From contig JAVIAB010000124.1 of NCBI GenBank assembly GCA_032433765.1, positions 94,391,345 through 94,455,344 on the forward strand: DNA of 64,000 nt, in the 5' to 3' direction. This document shows positions 55,515-64,000 of this stretch, piece after piece. The notes beneath the pieces were generated by a model that was given only the letters and a program-made list of their open reading frames with translations, was not told the origin of the DNA and did not search any database. Origin of the DNA: Megaustenia siamemsis. Taxonomy: Eukaryota; Mollusca; Gastropoda; Stylommatophora; Ariophantidae. The stretch's first letter is position 1. The number at the start of each line of letters is the position of its first letter. The translations under genes were made by a program, and so were the position numbers.

Positions 55515-56930
55515 TTGCAGGTTAAGACTGGCCAGACCTTCCTACACCCTAGCAAGACCATAGTCTGTTCTAGCAGGTTAAGACTGGCCAGACCTTCCTA
55601 CACCCTAGCAAGACCATAGTCTGTTCTAGCAGGTTAAGACTGGCCAGACCTTCCTACACCCTAGCAAGACCATAGTCTGTTCTAGCAGGTTAAGACTGGC
55701 CAGACCTTCCTACACCCTAGCAAGACCATAGTCTGTTCTAGCAGGTTAAGACTGGCCAGACCTTCCTACACCCTAGCAAGACCATAGTCTGTTCTAGCAG
55801 GTTAAGACTGGCCAGACCTTCCTACACCCTAGCAAGATCACAGTCTGTTCTAGCAGGTTAAGACTGGCCAGACCTTCCTACACCCTAGCAAGATCACAGT
55901 CTGTTCTAGCAGGTTAAGACTGGCCAGACCTTCCTACACCCTAGCAAGATCACAGTCTGTTCTAGCTGGTTAAGACTGGCCAGACCTTCCTACACCCTAG
56001 CAAGACCATAGTCTGTTCTAGCAGGTTAAGACTGGCCAGACCTTCCTACACCCTAGCAAGACCATAGTCTGTTCTAGCAGGTTAAGACTGGCCAGACCTT
56101 CCTACACCCTAGCAAGACCATAGTCTGTTCTAGCAGGTTAATACTGGCCAGACCTTCCTACACCCTAGCAAGACCATAGTCTGTTCTAGCAGGTTAAGAC
56201 TGGCCAGACCTTCCTACACCCTAGCAAGACCATAGTCTGTTCTAGCAGGTTAAGACTGGCCAGACCTTCCTACACCCTAGCAAGACCATAGTCTGTTCTA
56301 GCAGGTTAAGACTGGCCAGACCTTCCTACACCCTAGCAAGACCACAGTCTGTTCTAGCAGGTTAAGACTGGCCAGACCTTCCTACACCCTAGCAAGACCA
56401 CAGTCTGTTCTAGCAGGTTAAGACTGGCCAGACCTTCCTACACCCTAGCAAGAACATAGTCTGTTCTAGCAGGTTAAGACTGGCCAGACCTTCCTACACC
56501 CTAGCAAGACCATAGTCTGTTCTAGCAGGTTAAGACTGGCCAGACCTTCCTACACCCTAGCAAGACCATAGTCTGTTCTAGCAGGTTAAGACTGGCCAGA
56601 CCTTCCTACACCCTAGCAAGACCACAGTCTGTTCTAGCAGGTTACGACTGGACAAACCTTCCTACACCCTAGCAAGACCACAGTTTGATCTAGCAGGTTA
56701 AGAATGGCTAGACATTCCTACACCCAAGCAAGACCACATTGTATTCTAGCATGTTACGACTGGACAAACCTTCCTACACCCTAGCAAGACCACAGTTTGT
56801 TCTAGCAGGTTACGACTGGACAAACCTTCCTACACCCTAGCAAGACCACAGTTTGTTCTAGCAGGTTACGACTGGACAAACTTTCCTACACCCTAGCAAG
56901 ACCATGGTCTGTTCTAGGAGGTTAAGCTTG
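55515..56930. repeat. 56-bp minisatellite (about 25 copies) abutting a LINE RT
   Basis: Monomer GCAGGTTAAGACTGGCCAGA + CCTTCCTACACCCTAGCAAG + ACCATAGTCTGTTCTA, exact 56-bp spacing and very homogeneous except for the last six units (TACGACTGGACAAAC variant). It ends directly in LINE F RT sequence. GTTAAGACTGG..CAGAC resembles the VKTGVRQG codons expected just upstream. Confidence 0.95.
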
Positions 56931-57290
56931 GCCAGACCTTCCTACCAGACATTGATTGGCCATAGATTGGATGATGAAAATAACTCAAAACAACAGAAAT
57001 GGAATCCAGTGTCACTGATCAAGCAACTTGATGATTTAGACTTTGTCGATGATATAACTATCCTTTCACACAAGCATCAACAGATGCAAGATAAGATTAG
57101 CATACTTGATGAGAGATCACAGCAGATGGGACTGAACATAAATAGAGATAAGACCAAAATTATGAGAATTAATGCAGTTGGCAATAAACAAACAAAAAAT
57201 AGGACAAATACCTCCACTATACATACAATCTTATTTATATCTGGGCAGTAATATAGATAAAGAGGTAGAAACAGAAAATGATACTTAAAA
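56931..57290 (+). mobile_element. LINE family F RT palm fragment
   Basis: AIDWMMKITQNNRNGIQ in one frame, then (frame change) LIKQLDDLDFVDDITILSHK, HQQMQDKISILDERSQQMGL and NINRDKTKIMRINAVGNKQ. FVDD is the catalytic YADD-type motif. Breaks off near 57290. Confidence 0.85.
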
Positions 57291-57368
57291 TTGATTTTTG
57301 TTTTGTTTCCAGTTACAACATGTAAATATAGTGCAAGATTATTTGTTTTTGGTTTAAAAAAAGATTGT

Positions 57369-58829
57369 TATTGTTATTGTTATTAGCTATGGAAGGCCTC
57401 GGTCTCACAGCAAACGAATTAAAATCCATAATTGCTCAACCGCCCGTGCCAGTGGAATCATCCGAATTACTAACTCATCTCCCAAACAAAGAAAGGTAAC
57501 TGTAGTCCCCATCGTAGCAGTCTCAGCACACGCCAAAAGACATAAGGCGAAACCGCGCAGAAAATGAACACAGCCAACTGTTCCCCGTCATACGATATCA
57601 TCATTCATCGTAAACAAGCGGGATATCGAAGCAGGATCAAAATGGATGAGACACACAGCTCACGGTGTGCACAGAGCACTTAACTCAGTAGCTCCTGCAA
57701 CAAGCCGGACTTGGAATATGAGGAAACTGCAAGAAGGAACACTTTTCAGACATAGCCTTCAATGGTTCCTGCCGCCTATCCACCATATATCATGGGAGTT
57801 TACGTCCTCCCGAAAATGATGATCGTCGTAGCACTTTATGATGTTAGGCCATCATTGATGACTCCAATTCCAAACATATAGACACACAGTGGTGGTAAGT
57901 TATCATTTCCAATCCAACAGAAGCCACATGACCTGTAGTTAGTAAAAACACAATTGATGATGTTCTCCGCTACCTTGTTGTAGCTGCCGCCACACGATTC
58001 TGATGTCTCATTAACTTGGACATCATTCAAGAACAATGTCAGATGAACATTCCATAGATATGGCTTTGCTGATGAAGTGCTTGGTGCAACAGTTGTATCA
58101 ATCATACTGGAGGCTCCTGGTATGTGGTCATTAATATCACAGACGGCACATGATGTTGTTATATTCATAATTTCTTTCAGGGGTGTAAATACGTGGCACA
58201 CACATGGAGAGTGGTTTGTGGTCACAGTAATCCCATAAAGGCAATTCTAGGGTAGCATGGCATAGCTGTTTCAGAACAGCACAATCCTGTGATGTTTTCT
58301 GTGTTCGCTATAAAACTGCTGCTGCAACCCAATCCTGACCAATTATAGGTGTGGACATTATTCACTTGCAATGACAAAACTGCTTTGTTTACATCATAAA
58401 CCTCTGGAAGCGAATCATTTATGGGACTAATAATACAATTTATTCTTCCATCGGGGATATCTTCATTGAGTCCCAAAAAAAAAAAAAAAAAAAAAAAAAG
58501 TTCTTTGGTTAAAAAGCACATATGCTTTTGAGTTAAACACAAAATGAGCCCACTTCATAGATTCAAAATGATCCTTGCCAATGCCATCCGTTTGCACAAG
58601 TTAGGTCCTTAGCTACCTATGTCACAAACTAAGCCATCAAAATAACGACTTTATCTATAGCGAAGGTTAACGAACTGTGAACAAACATTTATGTTCAAAC
58701 CCCTGAATACATTTTCAAAAATCAGCCAACTCGCTGCAATAACATTTATCGTGGTATTCAAAGTAAACATTGCTTAGTCCATAGCTCGAATATAAATAAG
58801 CTGCCATTTTGGTGCGTCCCATGACGTCC
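57369..58829 (-). mobile_element. Cys-rich retroposon, copy 2 (inverted)
   Basis: Full-length relative of 1968-3569 in the opposite orientation, 141 bp shorter. AAAAGATTG at 57360-57368 and 58831-58839 is its own target duplication, independent of copy 1. The 3' end carries (AATAAC)n, and the other end is GACGTCATGGGACG. Confidence 0.85.
57840..58470 (-). pseudogene. Broken copy of the cysteine-rich ORF
   Basis: Starts at IPDGRINCIISPIND, continues through ETAMPCYPRIAF, then a frame break near 58235 and resumption at TTNHSPCVCHVFTP. The second CC..LPCYPRI block is deleted (AENIINCVFTNYRSC), removing about 140 bp. A 25-base A-run at 58475-58499 replaces the 9-base tract of copy 1. Confidence 0.75.
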
Positions 58830-58830
58830 T

Positions 58831-59028
58831 AAAAGATTGAAAGCTGTTATAGAAAACTCATTAACCTACAGTAGCATAATTGTCTTCTCATAAAAAAAGA
58901 TATACCACATGAGACACGCTAAAAAATTCGGTTTGATGTAACATGAATTCATTGTAAAAATATTTCTAAAGATTGAAAGCTGTTATAGAAAACTCATTAA
59001 CCTACAGTAGCATAATTGTCTTCTCATA
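58831..59028. repeat. Pair of ~58-bp direct repeats around an 80-bp insert
   Basis: AAGATTGAAAGCTGTTATAG through ATTGTCTTCTCATA occurs at about 58833-58890 and again at 58971-59028, essentially identical. Confidence 0.85.
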
Positions 59029-60083
59029 GACAGGAAAGAAATAATCAAAATTTTAGAAAGCATAAACGTAGACAGCAAAGATCTAAGAATAATAAAGCAC
59101 ATGTACTGGCAACAAACAGCGGCCATAAAAACTGTTGGAAACCAATTGGGAATGTTTCAACAAATAAAACAAGGTGTTAGACAAGGTTGTGTGCTGTCAC
59201 CAGATTTGTTAAATATTTATAGTGATATTAATTTAAGATTCATAAGGGGCATGTCTGGAATAACAATTGGGGGTCTTAATATAAATAATCTAAGGTATAC
59301 TGATGATACAGTCTTAATCGCTAAGAGTGAAAATGAGTTACAAGAAATGTTGGACATTATAGTGAAAGAAAGGAAAAATAAAGGACTCTGCCTTAATAGC
59401 AAAATGACAGAGGTAATGGTAACAACAAAGTAAAAGACATCACCTCTGTGCAAAATAAAGACAAGTGGAACAATATTAAAACAGGTAAATGAATTTAAAT
59501 ATTTGGGAACTTTGTGAACATCAGACGGAAGATGTACATAAGAGGTGAGATGCAGAATGGCTCAGGCAAAAGCAGCTTTCCAAAAAATGAGAAATATACT
59601 ATGCAATCCATTTTTGACAATAGAAACAAGAAAAAGAGTTCTTAAATGTTACGTAGAGCCAGTCTTAACATTTGGATGTGAATCATGGACAATAGGACAA
59701 CAGACAAGAAAATAAGTGGAGTCTGTAGAAATGTGGTTTTACAGAAGAATGTTGAGAGTACCATGGACAGCTAAGAAGAGTAATGAAAATGTTTTGAGAG
59801 AGGTCAAAGCAAATAGAGAGCTAATTTCCAATATTAGGAAGAAAGAATCATCATTTTTTGGCCATGTAATGAGATGAGAACAACTGGAATATATTGCAAC
59901 AACTGGACAAATTGAGGAACGAAGATATAGAGGGAAGCAAAGAGAAAAAATAACAGACAGCTTAATTAAGAGAATGGCTTGGCAGAAGGTCAACAACAGA
60001 AATGATAAATAGCTATCGAGATCGAAAGTTGTGGAGAGACATGATCACCTACGCCAGTAGGCCCGGTACTTGATGATGATGAG
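59029..60083 (+). mobile_element. LINE family B, RT and C-terminal region
   Basis: DRKEIIKILESINVDSKDLR, MYWQQTAAIKTVGNQ, IKQGVRQGCVLSPDLLNIYS, NINNLRYTDDTVLIAKSEN (catalytic YADD altered to YTDD), NEFKYLGTL, ETRKRVLKCYVEPVLTFGCE, WFYRRMLRVPWTAKKSNENV, FFGHVMR and a (GAT)n tail at 60070-60083. Stops after VTTK, GTL and others mark it as dead. Confidence 0.9.
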
Positions 60084-60329
60084 AACAGGAAAGAGATTGT
60101 AATATGTACTTAATTATTAATCAATAACCGTTTCCTGAAATGGTGCGGTTCTTCTTAATTTAATGGATAAGTGATATATTAATCATAAAGATAATAATTA
60201 ATAATATTTCTCTTTTATCTAAATGTATACGAACATAATTTATTTCAAATTACAGACGCTTCTATTACCACAAATAAAACGTTCCAATATAAACTTGCTT
60301 TTTCTGCGCATTTCTCGTAAGAAACATTT

Positions 60330-60640
60330 TTTTTTTTTTTTGCGTTCACCAGCTTTTACCTCTGACGAATTCCCTAGAGACTAGGATTGAATTTTGCGTG
60401 GCAGCAGTGTGCACAGAGTTCCCTCGCCACACAGGCAAATAACCCCGTTTTCGGAGGTACTCATTTTTTTCCCCGTCGATGAGTACTTGCCGTTTCAAGC
60501 CGGGCCTCGCTGTTGAGAGCAAGGGTGGTTGTCGCACAGAGAAATCATGAATAAAAATCCCAACTGGTGCAGCAGGGATTTGAGCCCATTACCTCTCTAT
60601 CTCGAGGCCGGCGTCCGACCTCGAGACCGACCAGTTCCCA
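60330..60640 (-). mobile_element. SINE family 1, minus orientation
   Basis: Minus-strand head CTGGTCGGTCTCGAGGTCGG, B-box-like GGGCTCAAATCCC, same body as 8226-8541 and a terminal A-run. GTAAGAAACATTT at 60317-60329 and 60641-60653 is a perfect 13-bp target duplication. Confidence 0.9.
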
Positions 60641-60793
60641 GTAAGAAACATTTGACTAGCACCAGTTGATGCTGCCTGCATTAATTATTTTGTAAAATTA
60701 CCATTGTTTGATTGAATATGCTTTAATGTTTGCGTCTACGGCAGCATATATTTATTGTTGGAATTTGATTAATGTTCAATTAATTGAAAAAAG

Positions 60794-61075
60794 AGCCTCT
60801 GTGGCCCAGTGATTAGTGTGCTCGTTTCATGATCAGTAGACTCGGGTTCAGTTCACAGAAATGGCGAACTTTTGTTAAAGACCGGCAAAGTTCCGGGGTT
60901 CACTCAGCCTCTTAAAAATTGGTGCGATGAATTTTCTGGAGAGTATAGGCTGCCTGAAGTGATACATCACACGAACAAATGGGCCGTGATCATGAACCAA
61001 TTCGGCCCCTAACACCATATTCCTCATGCACTCAGCAAGGCGTCGAAGAAAACTTTACTTGTTTCATTTGTTTAC
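60794..61075 (+). mobile_element. SINE family 3 (tRNA-derived)
   Basis: Head GCCTCTGTGGCCCAGTGATT with B box GGGTTCAGTTCAC, then GGGGTTCACTCAGCC, CCTAACACCATATTCC and AAAACTTTACTTG, blocks shared with the SINE 2 body. Confidence 0.78.
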
Positions 61076-61216
61076 TGAAAAAAAACATTTCAGGACTTGT
61101 AGCAATTGCCTAGCTTTATAATTGAATCTTCGTCTGTCCAGTCGAGTAGTAGGGGCACGAAGAAGAAATCGTGTCAACGGAATTACCAATGCATTCAGTC
61201 AGTAAGCTAAACTCAA

Positions 61217-61312
61217 CATCATCATCATGTGTCATACCAGTTGCCGTAGGCGATCATGTAAATCCAGAATCTTCTATCCACGGCGCATCGTATCAATCAT
61301 GTTATTGACTTG
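61217..61312 (-). mobile_element. LINE family B 3' tail fragment
   Basis: CATCATCATCATGTGTCATA, CCGTAGGCGATCATG and AATCTTCTATCCACGG match the tail complement (compare 4190-4290). Confidence 0.7.
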
Positions 61313-62109
61313 TGAAAAGATTGTCACATTGATGAACTCAACTTGCGTGCGCTACAAACTGATAGCGAGAATGATGATTGATTACTTCGACTTGTGATTA
61401 CTTGTTCATCTTGTTTAACTTGATTGATTGCTCAACTTGATTATTTAACTTGATCTACCATGCTCTTGATTATCTGATAATGATTAACTTGAACTCTGTC
61501 TGATAGACTGAACGTAGGGCCGTTCTGCCTTGTTTTGACTTGCGCCAACTGTGGTCTATCTTCGAGCTACTTAAGAACTATAACTCTTGTGTGTTAAGAG
61601 TATGGAAACCTCGCTTCCGTTACCATCGTAACTCACAGGTACTACACTTTGTGCTTTACTTCTTAATTGTGTTTGTACCAGACTAGCCCTCTAGATGTAG
61701 CTTATAATCACATCTACAGCCAACTCCGTAAGTAAACAAGTCTCATTGTAAACAATAACTTCAAATGCGTTTATTTACACAAGTCCACTGAATCATTCTC
61801 TCAATACAATAGAGTCTGGGCGGTAAGGATGATCGCTCCAGTTGTCAACGTAGTGCTAAGGAGGTTCTGGCTACCTCTTACCTATATATCCTAACTAAAT
61901 TCATGACTCTCTCATTACACATTGCACTAATTATCTTTGTCCTCATTATATGAAACATATCACTACAGAAACTTAGAAAAAACATTGTAATGTCTACTTC
62001 ACAATATAACCATAGAACATCATGTTTACTAAATCAAGACTTCTACGAATTAGTTCCTCTGAACTGTGGTTCTCTTCTGTAAGGTCCTAAACGACTCCTT
62101 GTCTCACTT
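61313..62109. other. Unrecognised spacer
   Basis: TTGATTGAACTT-rich sequence with no supported gene. Confidence 0.4.
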
Positions 62110-62120
62110 AGACTATATGT

Positions 62121-62367
62121 AAGTAAAGTAAAGTACGCCAAGTGGCGTATAGGGACATATGGTGTTAGTGACCATATATTTTACAGACCTTCAACACATG
62201 ATTTTTGGGGTAATGTTGTCGGTATTACGCCCGTGCTGCTTTACTTTCCCAGAAAAAATTATGGTACCCATTTAAGGCTGGGTGAACCCGGAAGCCGTCG
62301 GTTGGGATCGAACTCTACCCCTTGTCCTTTGAAGTCCAATTCACTAACCACTGAGCTATCGCGGCTC
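62121..62367 (-). mobile_element. SINE family 2, minus orientation
   Basis: Complete copy: minus-strand head GAGCCGCGATAGCTCAGTGG, B box, body and TTTACTTTACTTAC end. AGACTATATGT (62110-62120) and AGACTACATGT (62368-62378) form an 11-bp target duplication. Confidence 0.9.
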
Positions 62368-62378
62368 AGACTACATGT

Positions 62379-62799
62379 GACTTAATACAAACAAAGTGAC
62401 AACAGTTGTATCGTTCCTTACACACTTCTAGCTACTATGCGCATTTAGCTGTGTCGCTAACTATGGGATTCACACCCTAATGGCGTGAGTCAGTCTCTCT
62501 ATCTCACTTAGACTACATGGGAATTCTATATATGTTTCTGTCTGTACATACCTTTAAATACTCACTATCTCCACTAATCGGATCTCGCCACATTTCATTT
62601 TTATCTCGAACTGGCTCCACACACCCATTCTATAAAATTCACGAGATTTATCCTTTTTTCCTTATTACTATAGTTTAGTTCACCTGTCATGCACCACTTA
62701 TTTAAACTACGTCATTAACTCTACTCTCTTTGTTCTCTCTTCATGCTTGGATGCTCTCCCTAACCAAACTCACCCTTAATATTCTAATCTGAGCTAATA
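62379..62799. other. Unrecognised spacer
   Basis: TC-rich, no supported feature. Confidence 0.4.
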
Positions 62800-64000
62800 A
62801 TATGTAACACCTACTTTGAGCAAGAGAAATAGAAATTATACACATGGAAAAGCCCTGGAGATGGAAAGTGGAATCAAATAGATTATATAATGATAAAAGA
62901 CAGATTCCGGAACAGCGTCAAGAAAGCCAAAACCTACCCAGGGGCAGATATTATTTCAGATCACAATCCTGTAAGGATTAAAATGAAAATCAAATTAAAG
63001 AAAAAGAAACAAAATACTACTTCAGCAACACCTACAGATATAACAGCGTTAAATCAGAAAGATGTAAAAGAAACTTATACTATACAAGCAAAGAACACAT
63101 ATCAGAAGCTGTTAGAAGAAGGGATTGAGCAGTACAGAAGAGAAAATCCTGAAGAAAAAGTCACAACCAAATGGCAATGCTTAAAAAACAGCATACAAGA
63201 ATCCTGCATCACCTTACCCAAAAAAGAAAGTAACAAATAACAAAAATGGATAACTGACAACATTTTAGAAAAAAATGGAAGACAGAAGACAAGCGAAGAA
63301 CACTGCCAGGTACAAGGAAATTGTTAATGAAATACGAAAAATGTGCAAAAAGGCAAAAGAAGACTGGCTAAACCAAAGATGTCTAGAAGTCGAAACTATG
63401 GAAAGTAAACAAAATTTAAGAGGAATGCACACATAAATAAAAAGAATGACTAATAAAGACAAAAAAGCTGCAGGAAATGGATGTATAGCAAACAAAGAGG
63501 GAAGAATGCTAACAGACAACAACGATATAATCGATAGATGACAGGAATATACATAACAGAATTATTTCATGTCGAAAGGGACAAAAAACCATTTATAAAA
63601 TGACATCAAGCTATAAAAACCTGAAATCTGAAGTAGAAAAAGCTATAAAAACAACGAAAAAGGGAAAAGCAGCAGGACCGGACAATATACAGATAGAGAT
63701 GATACAAGCACTTGAAGATTTTGGAATTGAAGTGTCACATACATATGCAATGACATATACCATAAAGGATAAACCAAATTAACTAAAAACATCAACATTT
63801 ATTGCATTGCCTAAAAAGAATGGTGCAGTTGAATGCAGCGATTTTAGAGTAATAAGCCTAATGAGCCAGGTAACAACAATTGTACTAAAAGTTATACAAG
63901 GAAGGATTCAGAATACAATTAATAATGAACTAGATGAGCAGCAAATCGGATTCAAGAAAAACAGTGGGACAAAAGAAGCCGTATTCAGCATCAGGACATT
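62800..64000 (+). mobile_element. LINE family A, endonuclease C-terminus to RT fingers, running off the window
   Basis: NTYFEQEK, YTWKSPGDGKWNQIDYIMIK, RNSVKKAKTYPGADIISDHN (SDHNPV is the endonuclease signature), a linker with KWQCLKNSIQES, ARYKEIVNEIRKMCKKAKED, then GKAAGPDNIQIEMIQAL, FIALPKKNGAVECSDFRVIS and NNELDEQQIGFKKNSGTKEA at the edge. Several stops. The only endonuclease-domain remnant seen in the window. Confidence 0.9.

Noticed and set aside
57840..58542. Copy 2 of the Cys-rich ORF as a functional gene
   Set aside because: Frame break near 58235 and loss of one repeat; treated as a pseudogene.
1..64000. Circular molecule, because the right edge (about 63925-64000) resembles the left edge (1-80)
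   Set aside because: The similarity is imperfect and is explained by two copies of LINE family A lying at the same ORF position at each edge.

Overview
This is an AT-rich animal nuclear window with no sign of bacterial gene organisation. The likely source is a heterobranch (freshwater pulmonate-like) gastropod. The basis is two rhodopsin-type receptors resembling the lineage-expanded chemosensory receptors of gastropods, plus dense non-LTR retrotransposon fragments and tRNA-headed SINEs. The species call is inference; the intron-containing gene structure and repeat content are read directly.

Host genes: two related three-exon GPCR genes lie on the minus strand. Copy 1 (exons 18608-18347, 16241-16027, 13052-12447) splices to an intact 360-residue seven-helix receptor. 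Copy 2 (exons 52983-52722, 48979-48765, 43832-43236) has the same intron positions and phases, but an in-frame stop between TM5 and TM6. A 294-residue cysteine-rich, N-glycosylation-rich ORF (2255-3139) rides inside a mobile element; a broken inverted copy sits at 57369-58829. No other host gene could be supported.

Mobile elements: at least five non-LTR families, called A, B, C, D and F here, are present mostly as 5'-truncated 3' ends. A and B end in (GAT)n tails, C in a GATA tail, and D and F in A/G-rich tails. A sixth, RNase H-bearing family is also present. The richest copies are at 1-1187, 4189-7490, 32330-33610, 59029-60083 and 62800-64000. Three SINE families with different tRNA-like heads are present. 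Many insertions carry clear target-site duplications of 8-13 bp.

Tandem repeats: the major arrays total over 10 kb, with monomers of 18, 28, 35, 35, 36, 47, 55 and 56 bp among others, and several show higher-order periods. The most notable pattern is two-way traffic between arrays and retrotransposons. Four or five arrays have monomers that are pieces of reverse-transcriptase ORFs (5611-6520, 6620-7045, 7521-7711, 24304-26640, probably 55515-56930). Four other arrays have been split by retroposon insertions (1455-4053, 19943-20435, 28664-29412, 38555-39560).

Layout: 1-12 kb is LINE/SINE/minisatellite territory; 12.4-18.6 kb is receptor copy 1; 19-43 kb is repeats with unrecognised AT-rich spacers; 43.2-53 kb is receptor copy 2, whose second intron holds a 2.4-kb minisatellite; 53-64 kb is repeats again. 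The window begins and ends inside LINE family A.
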